A stretch of DNA of 64,000 nt from JBOGCH01 sp051656645 (GTDB lineage: Bacteria; Bacteroidota; Bacteroidia; Bacteroidales; Marinifilaceae). The stretch covers positions 1 through 64,000 of the forward strand of contig JBOGCH010000005.1 in assembly GCA_051656645.1 (NCBI GenBank). Direction: 5' to 3'. Positions 9,168-17,933 of this stretch are shown here, piece after piece. The translations under genes were made by a program, and so were the position numbers. A model generated the notes under the pieces. The model ran no database searches, was not told the origin of the DNA, and was given only the letters and a program-made list of their open reading frames with translations. Numbering within the stretch: position 1 is the stretch's first letter; each line of letters starts with the position of its first letter.

Positions 9168-9615
9168 TATTCAACGCTGTTATAATTCGATCTAATTCTT
9201 CCTGTAATTTAATATTCGAGCGGTAATGTGCTCCGGAGATCACATCCTTGCTGTGGATAGCTTCAACAAATAGTGCGTATTCCATGCCGGCTACCCCAAT
9301 GAGAACGTAGCCGTTATTATGGGTTTTAGCAATCTCATTGACTAACTGTCTTGCCTTATAATGGCCGGTCATCTTTACACTTCCTTTTTCCGATAATGCG
9401 AAATTGTCTCTAATCACATTCCCATCTTTGACGATAACATAACCAATAGAACTTCTTAGATTGCCCGTCTGGTCTGTATAATTGCCACTCATGCGAGCGT
9501 CTGTAACAAATTCCTCTCCGGCGTGCATAAGGATGTCTAGAATGGTTTCGTCAGCCTTCGATTTAAAACGGTCAAAGAATCGGCTTAAATCATCATCAGT
9601 GAATAGTGCATTCAT
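9157..9615 (-). CDS. HK97 gp10-like head-tail joining protein
   Basis: 152 residues. The segment ILDILMHAGEEFVTDARMSGNYTDQTGNLRSSIGYVIVKDG (shown here only as its landmarks: helix, then YTDQTGNLRSSIGY) is the hallmark of the HK97 gp10 / minor tail neck family: a helix followed by a T-G-N-L-R-x-S-I-G turn. C-terminal GYVLIGVAGMEYALFVEAIH also fits (the family has a G-x-x-Y-A-x-x-V-E stretch). It acts at the head-tail joint. Overlaps of 4 nt upstream and 11 nt downstream show tight coupling. Confidence 0.75.
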   Translation of the reverse strand: MNALFTDDDLSRFFDRFKSKADETILDILMHAGEEFVTDARMSGNYTDQTGNLRSSIGYVIVKDGNVIRDNFALSEKGSVKMTGHYKARQLVNEIAKTHNNGYVLIGVAGMEYALFVEAIHSKDVISGAHYRSNIKLQEELDRIITALNNGR

Positions 9616-9893
9616 TTGAGATATATTACTGAATGGGTTTGTAATCGATCAATATATACAACCTTGTATTGTACACCATCTAATTCTAGCATATCCCATT
9701 TCTCCCGTTCTTTACAAAAGAATTGTGCATTTACTTGAGTCTCGTTCCCATTTGCATCGCGCACAATCTTCTTATCCAACAATTCTAATCGTCCTCTTAT
9801 CTCCTTAACTGAAGGATTTGCTTCCACGAATTCACCTTTCACAACTGAACCTTGGGAGCTGATTAACTTAGCTATATGTGGATATCTTACCAT
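9612..9893 (-). CDS. Head closure-like protein
   Basis: A 93-residue protein (MVRYPHIAKLISSQGSVVKG), predicted mostly beta strand, with CKEREKWDMLELDGVQYKVVYI near the end, a pattern seen in small beta-barrel head-closure and head-tail stopper proteins. It lies between the connector adaptor-like and gp10-like genes, overlapping them by 7 and 4 nt. Function inferred from size, strand pattern and order. Confidence 0.55.
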   Translation of the reverse strand: MVRYPHIAKLISSQGSVVKGEFVEANPSVKEIRGRLELLDKKIVRDANGNETQVNAQFFCKEREKWDMLELDGVQYKVVYIDRLQTHSVIYLK

Positions 9894-10204
9894 GCTCTTG
9901 AAATTCCTCTTGTATTGACTTTTAATGCCTTTGCTTTTGCAACTTCGCCATTCTCCATGTATAAGCGAATAGCGGTGTTTTTAAACTCCTTAGATCTCTG
10001 AATAGATAGTTTACCTTCAGTAAAGTCAGAGGCATTGGCCATTGCTAAGCACACATCGGCAATACAAAGATTGACTTTAATTTTATCATCAATGGGAGAG
10101 TAGGTTGCCGACTCATCAACGAGTCGGTCAACCGTAACCTTAGTAACGTAAAGATCTGCATCCTCAAGTCCCGGAAATGCTAATATGGCTTCTTGTATTG
10201 TCAT
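9887..10204 (-). CDS. Head-tail connector adaptor-like protein (gp6-like)
   Basis: 105 residues, almost all helical (MTIQEAILAFPGLEDADLYV; VDRLVDESATYSP; CIADVCLAMANASDFTEGKL). Small all-helical proteins directly after the capsid gene are the gp6/gp15-type adaptors that dock onto the portal. The DASDFTEGKLSIQRSKE-like segment, where a helix pair is joined by a short loop, fits that fold. Starts at ATG 10204, overlapping the capsid stop by 4 nt. Confidence 0.6.
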   Translation of the reverse strand: MTIQEAILAFPGLEDADLYVTKVTVDRLVDESATYSPIDDKIKVNLCIADVCLAMANASDFTEGKLSIQRSKEFKNTAIRLYMENGEVAKAKALKVNTRGISRAW

Positions 10205-11280
10205 GACCAGGCACTTCCGTCTGTTTTCAACAAATAGATAGCTTCAGGATCATTCAACACAGGGAATGCATTCGCTTCTGCTTTTGTCCACTCTTGGAAT
10301 GGCTCAAGCTCCGACCATTTGGTTGTAAGGACAAAATCCTTTTTCACCATAGTAGAAACTTTCTTAGCTTCTGCACTGGTTTCAACTGCGATAGGACCAT
10401 GCTGAACATCACCAATAATTAAATCCTCAACCAAACATACACGTTTAGCTTCCCATGGATTTAAGGTCGACTGTTGGTGCTTGCTATTCTCAAACTTAAC
10501 CGTCGGGTTGATAACAACAATCTTTGGAAGTTGGTTGTCAATCATGTACTCGTTAAGAGTATTTAGATTGATAGATAGCTTCTGTGCTTGATTTCCCCAA
10601 GATTTGATGCGATCTGATGTCGCTTTTTGCTTTTTAAGCTTTACGAAATCATCTTGGCGCATGATAGCGTACTTGATAGCAACGCCCTGTGCACTAGCTG
10701 CTGCTACTGCATCCTCAATATCTTGAATACCGTCTGCGGAAGCAGTTGTATCCCAATCCGTTGTTGCTACTTTTTTATTATCTTCTGGGATACCAAAGCT
10801 TACAGCCTCTTCCGTTACAATGCCTGCATTATTACTTGCAGATAATGAAATCTTACCTGTGGACATCGCTTGCATACATAGGTACTCCATACGGGCGCGA
10901 GAACCATTGTATACGAAATCAAGATCACCAAAAACCATATCTAACAATGAAGTTAAATCGGCTTGTCCTCTGGTATCATTCTGAAGGCGAATATATTCGT
11001 TATAATCGCTTTCCTTCATTCCTCGCTTGATGGCAATCTTAGGAATGTCTCCTGACATCTTACCAACTACTGAACGCGTCTTGATAGGTGCAGATGCATC
11101 ATAAGAGATAACATCGGCCATCACCGGTGCTCCTTTTTCTCCTGTCAACGTTTCCCACGTTAACTTAGTAACCTGCTTAATCCCAAAGAAGTTTGGGAAA
11201 AATAACGGCTTAACCTTGCGCGAATTTAAACGCGCGGTCATACTCTTTTTATTTACTTCTCTAAGTAACGATCTTTCCAT
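10201..11280 (-). CDS. Major capsid protein, lambda gpE family
   Basis: 359 residues. N-terminal arm MERSLLREVNKKSMTARLNS, then TWETLTGEKGAPVMADVISYDA followed by SAPIKTRSVVGKMSGDIPKI: the phrase x-x-V-x-A-D-V-x-x-Y-D-x-x-A-P is typical of the Phage_cap_E (lambda gpE) branch of HK97-fold capsids. The protein builds the icosahedral shell. It follows scaffold and decoration genes and precedes the connector genes, as expected. A 6-nt gap separates it from the decoration gene. No protease gene is visible, so the arm may be removed by another factor or kept. Confidence 0.9.
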   Translation of the reverse strand: MERSLLREVNKKSMTARLNSRKVKPLFFPNFFGIKQVTKLTWETLTGEKGAPVMADVISYDASAPIKTRSVVGKMSGDIPKIAIKRGMKESDYNEYIRLQNDTRGQADLTSLLDMVFGDLDFVYNGSRARMEYLCMQAMSTGKISLSASNNAGIVTEEAVSFGIPEDNKKVATTDWDTTASADGIQDIEDAVAAASAQGVAIKYAIMRQDDFVKLKKQKATSDRIKSWGNQAQKLSINLNTLNEYMIDNQLPKIVVINPTVKFENSKHQQSTLNPWEAKRVCLVEDLIIGDVQHGPIAVETSAEAKKVSTMVKKDFVLTTKWSELEPFQEWTKAEANAFPVLNDPEAIYLLKTDGSAWS

Positions 11281-11286
11281 AGTATT

Positions 11287-11859
11287 TTATTTGAATCTGA
11301 TTAACGGAAATAATTTCAACACATTAGCATCGATAGGCTGAGCTATTAATGCTTTATTCACTGTTCCTCGAACACAGATACCAACTTGTTGATTAGGCAC
11401 TGTTAAGTCAACTTTCGCCACCGTTACACCTTCTACGTCAAAAGGCATTTGTGCAGAACCTGCAGCTGCTTCAGTTTTCGCTTGAACCAATACAGCCCCG
11501 GCAGTCAATGCACCAAGTGTGGCAGTGAGGGTAATGGTATCATAGTCTGTTCCTATTGTGATTGCTGAAATTTTAGTTGAAGCGCCTGTTAAAGCCGAAG
11601 TGGCAATGAAGTCATCTGTCTTAAATTCATGACCTTTCTTTAGTTGTACGCTTTTACCATCGGCAGCTACATTAGCGTTTACCTCAGCTGTTTTAAACAC
11701 TTTTGCCAATCCGGCAACAACACCAACGAAATGACCGGGCTTCAATTCGTCTGTTGACAAAAGAATGCCTCTCTCTAATGTTGCACCACCTGCATAGTCT
11801 TCAATCATATTAATAATGACCGGGTGATACTGATACTCTGTTTCTTTCTTTGTATACAT
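11287..11859 (-). CDS. Capsid decoration / head fibre-like protein
   Basis: 190 residues, with a Thr/Ala/Gly-rich beta-strand body (for example TSALTGASTKISAITIGTDY) and the opening YQYHPVIINMIEDYAGGATL. Small beta-rich proteins encoded just before an E-type capsid gene are usually decoration proteins that bind the shell surface (lambda gpD position). The C-terminal half ends in VCVRGTVNKALIAQ-like text (exactly GICVRGTVNKALIAQPIDAN), close to head-decoration proteins of Bacteroidales phages. Weak family evidence, good positional evidence. Confidence 0.6.
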   Translation of the reverse strand: MYTKKETEYQYHPVIINMIEDYAGGATLERGILLSTDELKPGHFVGVVAGLAKVFKTAEVNANVAADGKSVQLKKGHEFKTDDFIATSALTGASTKISAITIGTDYDTITLTATLGALTAGAVLVQAKTEAAAGSAQMPFDVEGVTVAKVDLTVPNQQVGICVRGTVNKALIAQPIDANVLKLFPLIRFK

Positions 11860-11875
11860 ATCTATCGATTAATAA

Positions 11876-12505
11876 TTAAACATCTAATTTGACTGCTCCA
11901 CTGTCTTCTTGGGTTGATTCCCCATTCATCACTTTAATAAGATCAGCTTCTGACATCTTATCCACGTTTGAAGCTGGAGTGTAGTTGACTCCTCCGAGTT
12001 GTTCAGTAACAGAAGACTGCTTGATTTCCGCATACTCGTCTTGTAGTTCCTTGATTTGGTCATCAATTGAAGTTTCCGATTCAGGATTTATTCTTCCAAG
12101 CCATTTCTCAGGTAACTTAGAAGTAGTGAACTTCTCTTTAACGATAGCTTGCTTAGCCGATAAGCTTTGTTCTCTCTCTAACTTAGTTGTGCGTTCTTCT
12201 TGGGCTTTTGACCACACTTTAAACCATGCCGGAGTCTCATCGTTCTCTTCGTTTTTCTTTTCTTCTACCTCAATAGGTTTACCATCCTTGATTTTGTGCT
12301 TTGCTTCGTAATCAGCAATGGCTTTTTGTTTCTCAACTTCTAGCTCAGTTGCAATCAGAGGATGTATTTCTGTTTTGAACCGCTCTATTGCACCTTCTAC
12401 ATCTTCTTCTTTTTCTACCTTAAACACACTCACAACTTTATCAGCATACTTTTCATTGATGCCTACTTTCTTAAGTCCTGCTTTAATTAAATCTAATAAT
12501 GGCAT
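11876..12505 (-). CDS. Capsid scaffold-like protein
   Basis: 209 residues from ATG 12505 (MPLLDLIKAGLKKVGINEKY). A longer reading from ATG 12535 is possible, but the stretch between codes for YFKVK, which is the coding shadow of the late leader, so the inner ATG is preferred. The protein is highly charged, helical and low in aromatic residues, with a Glu/Lys-rich centre (about residues 70-100) and a disordered Ser/Gln/Asp-rich tail. These are traits of internal scaffold proteins, which guide capsid assembly and then leave. Gene order (before decoration and capsid) agrees. Confidence 0.65.
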   Translation of the reverse strand: MPLLDLIKAGLKKVGINEKYADKVVSVFKVEKEEDVEGAIERFKTEIHPLIATELEVEKQKAIADYEAKHKIKDGKPIEVEEKKNEENDETPAWFKVWSKAQEERTTKLEREQSLSAKQAIVKEKFTTSKLPEKWLGRINPESETSIDDQIKELQDEYAEIKQSSVTEQLGGVNYTPASNVDKMSEADLIKVMNGESTQEDSGAVKLDV

Positions 12506-12525
12506 AATTTTTACTTTAAAATATA
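12506..12525 (-). promoter_or_regulatory. Late leader motif before the scaffold gene
   Basis: Minus-strand TATATTTTAAAGTAAAAATT directly before ATG 12505. It is the TATTTTAAAGTAAAA core of the repeated leader with three extra bases before the start codon. Confidence 0.5.
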
Positions 12526-12560
12526 TGGCTATCATTCGTGTGACTTAAACGTCAATACAC

Positions 12561-12592
12561 AAAAAAAGCGACAACCATGATTGATTGTCGCT
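12561..12592 (-). terminator. Intrinsic terminator between the MuF cassette and the scaffold gene
   Basis: Minus strand: stem AGCGACAA / TTGTCGCT with a 10-nt loop, followed by seven T residues (12561-12567). It is a strong rho-independent signal 19 nt after the stop of the 61-codon gene. It splits the late region into a packaging/portal/MuF unit and a scaffold/capsid/tail unit. Confidence 0.8.
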
Positions 12593-12611
12593 ATATCTTT
12601 TTGTTGTATAC

Positions 12612-12797
12612 TTATGGGTACGTTCTGTCTACTCCAGGATTCTTCGCATTGTAATCGAGCCAAATGATATGGTTAAATTCATCTTCGGAAAGTTCTCCCT
12701 TCTCATAAGCGTTCAGAGCGCTTTCTATAAGCTTATCTTGCTCTTCTTTACTGAGTTCATTGAACTTAGTTTCTGTTATGTTTAATATGTCTTTCAT
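12612..12797 (-). CDS. Small acidic protein downstream of the MuF-zincin gene
   Basis: 61 residues (MKDILNITETKFNELSKEEQ), strongly acidic, predicted helical, ending NPGVDRTYP. It is joined to the MuF gene by a 4-nt ATGA overlap and is followed by a terminator, so the pair forms the end of one transcript. The function is unknown. Because the MuF protein ends in a zincin domain of a kind found in secreted toxins, this could be a partner that holds the enzyme inactive in the producing cell; that is a guess from position and charge only. Confidence 0.6.
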   Translation of the reverse strand: MKDILNITETKFNELSKEEQDKLIESALNAYEKGELSEDEFNHIIWLDYNAKNPGVDRTYP

Positions 12798-14581
12798 TTT
12801 TTCTGATTTAATATATAGTCTCCTATCAACTTTGCAATCGATCGGGGACTTGGGTTATTTAAGTATTCCGACCATGCCTCCGCAATAAATTCATTGATAT
12901 TTGTAGAGGCATATTCAGATAATTGATCTTTTATCTCGGTACGATTATATTGCTTAAATAGATTGACAATATAGTCTTTTTTAGATAATGAAAATAGTTT
13001 ATCAATCTCGTGTCCAAGCTCATGGTCTATGACTGATTTAATTGTATTACATCCTATTGGACTATACTTCTCTGCAACATCATGATTTAAGTGTTTCCTG
13101 AAAAGCTCAATGTCGTTTCCAAATCTACTATTAACAGAAACTCCCGAGCCAAATTTTCGCGAAGTAGATACAGCATAGACATTAGAATTGACTTTTTTAA
13201 CAAGAGTCTTCTTTAACCTGCTTTCTAGTAGTTTTTTCGCTTTTTCTATATCATTGTTACTTATCCTAAGACAGTATTGCCATATTTGGTCATTTCTATT
13301 TATAGACTCTATTATATGGCGTTGAATAACATATCTATTCTTGTTTTGAATAGATCCTATGAAGTCAAGATTATCTCTTAACTGTGGGAATATCTGTAGA
13401 TGCTCGTATATAGATTTGTTCCATTCATTTGCACACTCAAGTTTTAGCCCTTTGTAATCGATATTGGATGCAAGGTTATTCTTATAAGCATATTCGTTCG
13501 CTTCCTTAATTGACTTGGCCGGAACAAACGCTTTAATAACAGAGGTTTGTACAACCTGAGTATGATTATAGTTGAAGCTGTTGTTTTTGTAAGTGAAATT
13601 ATCTCTCACCCAATATGGCTTTGAGCGATACCTTAGAAAGTCCTGTTTATGGTCTTCCACATAAGATGATACCTGTTTAGGGATATCCTTTATAATTAAT
13701 TCGTCACTTATTTTGCCATCGAATAGGTAGTCAATGTAATCATCTCCTTCTAATTTGATAGGGGTACATATACATTTACACCATGGATGCCAACCAACAA
13801 ACTTAAATTCTTTTGGGTAATCCCCGACAAATGTGCTACATATTGGACATCCTGCGTCATGGTTCGCTGATAGAGAAATTCTTTTGCCTACGACGAAGCC
13901 CATATTCATCCATCTCTCATGGTCTGCTGCCCTATAAGCCATATTCGTTTCTGTAGCTCCTACACGTAAAGCATTCATATAAGACGATTTATATACGCCT
14001 CTACCAACCCTATATTCTTTCATAGGGTTTGATTCAATGAGTATTCCTTCACCGTTGCGTACACGTCTAAACAACTTATCCGGCTCATGTAATATTTGCC
14101 TAATATCTTTAGATAGTTGTTGAGCACTTCTCCCGGTTGAGATACCACTTTCCAAGAAGAACTCTAACTGACTCTTTGTTTCATCTGCTAAGTTCCAAAT
14201 ACGCTTAGATAGGTCCATACCATAATCTTCGCGATCTTGAAATACTTTGAGTTGAGATAACCCATGATTAAACATGCCTCTCTTGGTTATCTCGGGAATG
14301 GCCATACCCTGAATATATTTCTTGACCATTTCGTCATTGTAGCCATTGGAGATCTTCCATGCATCTGTAGTGGATTCCCTAATTAGCTTGATTAAATCTG
14401 TCTGTAAAGTTTCAAGCGACTTGTCTAACTTGCCTTCTATAGCTGCATTTCGTACCCATACGCCTTTGTTGCCAACTTGACGATACTTCCTTAGTTCAGG
14501 TGATACTTCATCTATAAAGTTATTAAAAGCGATTTGTATAACCGCTTCAGTTCTGATTAGCCGTTGGATTAGTTTATCCAT
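12794..14581 (-). CDS. Minor head protein: MuF domain fused to a zincin metallopeptidase domain
   Basis: 595 residues, about twice the length of a plain MuF protein. Residues about 100-290 form the SPP1 gp7/MuF domain, ending with the Cys/His cluster CPICSTFVGDYP and WHPWCKCICTP (about 244-275). A linker follows, then from about 340 to 595 a separate domain with HELGH at residues 519-523 and a downstream glutamate in EFIAEAW (564-570): the zinc site of a gluzincin-like peptidase. MuF proteins are packaged in the capsid and can enter the host with DNA; MuF-toxin fusions are known in temperate phages of Firmicutes. Here the C-terminal domain could act as an injected effector or in capsid maturation. 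Starts at ATG 14581, overlapping the portal gene by 8 nt. The 3' half is more AT-rich than the 5' half. Confidence 0.85.
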   Translation of the reverse strand: MDKLIQRLIRTEAVIQIAFNNFIDEVSPELRKYRQVGNKGVWVRNAAIEGKLDKSLETLQTDLIKLIRESTTDAWKISNGYNDEMVKKYIQGMAIPEITKRGMFNHGLSQLKVFQDREDYGMDLSKRIWNLADETKSQLEFFLESGISTGRSAQQLSKDIRQILHEPDKLFRRVRNGEGILIESNPMKEYRVGRGVYKSSYMNALRVGATETNMAYRAADHERWMNMGFVVGKRISLSANHDAGCPICSTFVGDYPKEFKFVGWHPWCKCICTPIKLEGDDYIDYLFDGKISDELIIKDIPKQVSSYVEDHKQDFLRYRSKPYWVRDNFTYKNNSFNYNHTQVVQTSVIKAFVPAKSIKEANEYAYKNNLASNIDYKGLKLECANEWNKSIYEHLQIFPQLRDNLDFIGSIQNKNRYVIQRHIIESINRNDQIWQYCLRISNNDIEKAKKLLESRLKKTLVKKVNSNVYAVSTSRKFGSGVSVNSRFGNDIELFRKHLNHDVAEKYSPIGCNTIKSVIDHELGHEIDKLFSLSKKDYIVNLFKQYNRTEIKDQLSEYASTNINEFIAEAWSEYLNNPSPRSIAKLIGDYILNQKK

Positions 14582-15992
14582 AAGGGTTTATGTTTCGTTC
14601 TTCTCTGGCTTCATCCTGGACTTTCTCAATCTCTTTCAACACATCAGTTGTGAAAGGAGAATTGGCAATGATAGTTTCCTTTGAATTGAAATCCATTGCT
14701 GTAGATAGGTTTGCAATAAGCTCTTTCACATTCTTAGGTAGGATAGAAGCGAATTTTACTGTGATCACACTCTCTTTAATTTGTGTGGCTTGTTTTACAT
14801 GGGTGATATTCGCCATCCCTGCTTTTACAATGGATACAGAACGCTTTAAGGCAGGACCAACAATCCGCATATTCTTTTTTGCCTTAATGATAGCCGGAAG
14901 GAAACGTAGCTCCATAGCAACACCGGATATATCGTTCATTCCTTTAAGAGCATCTGACCAAAAATCGGGAGTATCACTTCCTGCAAATATTTCATTCCGT
15001 AATGTATCTAACTCTAACTTCGTGGATTCCATAGCTTGTTTGCTCTCAAGGTATTTTGCATCACCGTGTATTTCTTTTCCTGAATCCGGATCAAGCTCTA
15101 AAGGAAAGTTTATACTTCGGCCAATGGTTTCTTTTGATGGGAGGGAAGCATCCCCGTACGTAAGAAGAATAGGTTGGGAGTGCTTCTTGTTACCATCTAC
15201 CAATCTAGATATTCCTACTTCATAACCATCCATGGCGCTTGATATCTGCTCCCACGCCGGTGTCTTGAAATCAACATAGACAACAGGAATAACGCCAAAG
15301 AGATTTATCAGTTCCTGTTGTGCTTGCCATCCTCCTATATTATGGTAGGTTAGGATCTTATCAGCCTTATATATTTTTAGACATTCTATCTCTTTGCCAT
15401 CAATCTTGGTAGTGTATTTATGGATAAACGCATCCATATCATCAAAATCATCTTTATGGATGTAGAATTCGCCGTCCTTAACAGGGGAAAGTACCTTAAC
15501 TTTTAGCTTTGTTTCCTGTTGCCCTCCTATGACTTTTACGATAGGATAGAAGACGATAGCAACCTTTGATTCAATCATACCCATTTCTATGGCATCTCCC
15601 CAAACGGAATGCATCTGAAGTGAATTAATATAAGCTTCTCTGAATTCAGATATTGCATCGGTTTCTTCTTTGGCACTAATCGATATATCCCCACCGCATA
15701 AAAAAGAAACGGCAGTGTTTACAATTCGCTCTGGTGTATTCGTTATAATCTTGGAAACTCGGATTGTTTTAGGTTCGAGCTTTAATGGGTTGCCATCATC
15801 GTCAACGTCTGTGTCTGAATATACGTCTACTTTTTCATCTTCGCGCATTCCAACAGATCCTACACGCCTTGTTCGCTTGCCTTCAAATTCTTCTCTATAG
15901 ACATCAGGGGTACGCTCTTCTAAATCGTCAGTACACAACTCATCTATTGCTTTAGATAAGTCCCATTGTAATATTTCATCAATGCTTGCCAT
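14574..15992 (-). CDS. Portal protein, SPP1 gp6-like
   Basis: 472 residues (MASIDEILQWDLSKAIDELC). Landmarks of the gp6 family: an acidic N-terminal part, IITNTPERIVNTAVSFLCGG near residue 90, the beta-rich wing with KVLSPVKDGEFYIHKDDFDD, and a helical C-terminal part with SGVAMELRFLPAIIKAKKNM followed by ASILPKNVKELIANL. Twelve copies form the ring through which DNA enters and leaves. It follows TerL by 26 nt, and its ATG (15992) is preceded by the late leader. Length is normal for the family. Confidence 0.9.
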   Translation of the reverse strand: MASIDEILQWDLSKAIDELCTDDLEERTPDVYREEFEGKRTRRVGSVGMREDEKVDVYSDTDVDDDGNPLKLEPKTIRVSKIITNTPERIVNTAVSFLCGGDISISAKEETDAISEFREAYINSLQMHSVWGDAIEMGMIESKVAIVFYPIVKVIGGQQETKLKVKVLSPVKDGEFYIHKDDFDDMDAFIHKYTTKIDGKEIECLKIYKADKILTYHNIGGWQAQQELINLFGVIPVVYVDFKTPAWEQISSAMDGYEVGISRLVDGNKKHSQPILLTYGDASLPSKETIGRSINFPLELDPDSGKEIHGDAKYLESKQAMESTKLELDTLRNEIFAGSDTPDFWSDALKGMNDISGVAMELRFLPAIIKAKKNMRIVGPALKRSVSIVKAGMANITHVKQATQIKESVITVKFASILPKNVKELIANLSTAMDFNSKETIIANSPFTTDVLKEIEKVQDEAREERNINPYG

Positions 15993-16007
15993 TTTCCTTT
16001 AAAATAG
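15993..16007 (-). promoter_or_regulatory. Late leader motif before the portal gene
   Basis: Minus-strand CTATTTTAAAGGAAA directly before ATG 15992, one base different from the copies at 8178 and 17934. It is the only non-hairpin content of the short TerL-portal gap. Confidence 0.6.
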
Positions 16008-16018
16008 CATATTGAAGA

Positions 16019-17443
16019 TTATACTGACCGTTTTGCGACCTTTTTAGGTTTAACCTTGATTCCTTCTTGTGTAATGAATTCTGCAAGTATAGTTATTCCG
16101 TCAGGGGCATCATCGTGAGAGTTTCCACCTTCTTTCTTATAGCTTGTAAGCATCTTAATGAAACGGTCATAGTCAGAACCTTTCTTGTACTCGCCTTCTT
16201 CGAGGAAATAGAAGTTAGCTTTAACATAACCGGACTTCATAAGAATCCGTGTTTCTTTGTTTGATGTCGTTGGCCGAGCTTGAACTTCACATGACTTCGG
16301 AACTAACTTGCGTACATTATTTGCGAATATACGTCCGCCATTATTCGATTCGATCCTAATCTTGTCGCACTTGGTATCAATAAGCAACTGTCCTAAGCGT
16401 GGTTCTGTAATCTCTACAGCATCCTTTGTGAAGATAATGTCTGTAATGAATATTCTATCCTCAAAGACTTTAGCAATAGGGGCGCATAAATCATCATTAC
16501 CCTTATCTGCGACATCACAGGCTCCAATTGTACCGGATGGTGCTTTCCCTTGAATATCGGACAGCTTAAAGCGCTTAAGCTCCGATTTAGGGAATAATAA
16601 ACCTTTTGCTTCTATTGGATTCTGCTGATATTCGGCTTCCCATATAGAACTATCCGTTTCTTCTCTTAAATCTCGATAGTATTCCGTAGTATGCACATCC
16701 TCACAGAATGTCTCATCATCATCGTTAAGCGCTGCAATACGTATTATCTCATCGTACTTGTTGGCTTTCTCCATTCGTCCTAAAACGTCATTCTCGGACC
16801 ATCTAGTACCGATATCAATATGACAGCAGTTTTTCTCTACGCGGGAATCGTGAGTACCTTGTTTCCATGACCACGTTTTTTCGTTTATGGTGTCGGATAA
16901 GGCTTCTTCCAATGATTTATAAAGGTCGTCTGTCATGGCAAGCATAGAAGCTCCAAATCCGATTATTGTTCCGCCTACACCACCTCCGAAATAGGATACC
17001 TGCCGAGCTTGTTCTATATTCCAACCCCTAACGTTTTGTTTGTCCTTACTCAGCTTTATATCCGGGAACACACGTTGATATCTTATCGATTTAACAACAT
17101 CCCTGGTATCATAACTGAATTTCTGATATAGGGTATCAGAACAACAATTTCGCATAACAGACTCTTCCGGGAACTTCCCAAGCATCCACGCTACGAATAA
17201 GGATGATATATAAGATTTGCCGGCACGTGGAGGCATAGACACAGCGAGCTTACGAGAGCCACCATCTTTGTAAGCTTCGTAAACTCGCTGAAATGCATCT
17301 GCTACTTGTTTTAGGAATATACGCTTGGAGAAGAACTTGTAATCATAATACAAACAAAACTCCCAGAAGATATCGTTACTTCTTCGCCTCCTTAATTCGA
17401 TAACAGCACGTGCTTGTAATTTTATATCAATCTTTTTTGCCAT
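16019..17443 (-). CDS. Terminase large subunit
   Basis: 474 residues. The ATPase half has a Walker A variant PPRAGKSY near residues 70-77 and a Walker B-like stretch ASMLAMTDDLYKS near 170. The nuclease half has an RNase H-fold acidic site: GACDVADKGNDD (about 306), IRIESNNGG (about 365) and SHDDAPDG (about 442). The enzyme drives DNA into the prohead and cuts the concatemer. It overlaps TerS by 17 nt. The family (Terminase_6C type) is recognised from memory. Length is normal. Confidence 0.95.
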   Translation of the reverse strand: MAKKIDIKLQARAVIELRRRRSNDIFWEFCLYYDYKFFSKRIFLKQVADAFQRVYEAYKDGGSRKLAVSMPPRAGKSYISSLFVAWMLGKFPEESVMRNCCSDTLYQKFSYDTRDVVKSIRYQRVFPDIKLSKDKQNVRGWNIEQARQVSYFGGGVGGTIIGFGASMLAMTDDLYKSLEEALSDTINEKTWSWKQGTHDSRVEKNCCHIDIGTRWSENDVLGRMEKANKYDEIIRIAALNDDDETFCEDVHTTEYYRDLREETDSSIWEAEYQQNPIEAKGLLFPKSELKRFKLSDIQGKAPSGTIGACDVADKGNDDLCAPIAKVFEDRIFITDIIFTKDAVEITEPRLGQLLIDTKCDKIRIESNNGGRIFANNVRKLVPKSCEVQARPTTSNKETRILMKSGYVKANFYFLEEGEYKKGSDYDRFIKMLTSYKKEGGNSHDDAPDGITILAEFITQEGIKVKPKKVAKRSV

Positions 17444-17933
17444 TAGCGATTAATTCAAGGAGTTCTTCCTCTGTCATGTTTTCAACGGTGTTGTCTTGTA
17501 TGGTAACTTGGTTATCGAGTTCTTTTCGATCTCTCCATAGGTCAGGTCTGCGATTCTTAAGCCAAAATATTTGAGCGGTCACATCTGGAGCAACTTGTTT
17601 TGTAACTCTCTTTGTTTCTATTGTGACGGTTTCAAATTCTCCATCATCAATCTTAACAGGTTTGTTTATTTCATGTGTTTCGGTAATCTCATATCCAATA
17701 GCGCGCTGAAATAAACTCTTAGCTACTTTCATATCAGCACATTCTCTTCCCTCTTTTAGGGCATCCGAAAATTCAATATGAGTTGTTATCCACATGCTGA
17801 TAGTTGATACAGTTACACCAAAGAAATCAGCTAGTCTTTCATTAGTTGCCCCTAACAAACACAGTTTCTCTGCTTGCTCGCAATATTCGGGTTTGTATCT
17901 TGATGGTCTTCCTGAGCGTTTTCCTTTTGCCAT
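17427..17933 (-). CDS. Terminase small subunit
   Basis: 168 residues. Basic N-terminus (KGKRSGRPSRYKPEYCEQAE), then a helix-turn-helix LGATNERLADFFGVTVSTIS at about 29-48, which recognises the packaging start. The middle has FSDALKEGRECADMKVAKSL, common in small terminases, and the C-terminus, after FWLKNRRPDLWRDR, is acidic and helical and would contact TerL. ATG 17933 lies 82 nt inside the end of the sigma-like gene and is preceded by the late leader. Confidence 0.9.
   Translation of the reverse strand: MAKGKRSGRPSRYKPEYCEQAEKLCLLGATNERLADFFGVTVSTISMWITTHIEFSDALKEGRECADMKVAKSLFQRAIGYEITETHEINKPVKIDDGEFETVTIETKRVTKQVAPDVTAQIFWLKNRRPDLWRDRKELDNQVTIQDNTVENMTEEELLELIANGKKD

Noticed and set aside
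12506..12535. Longer start for the scaffold gene at 12535
   Set aside because: The extra ten residues (MIAIYFKVKI) are the coding shadow of the leader; the inner ATG fits the spacing of the other copies.
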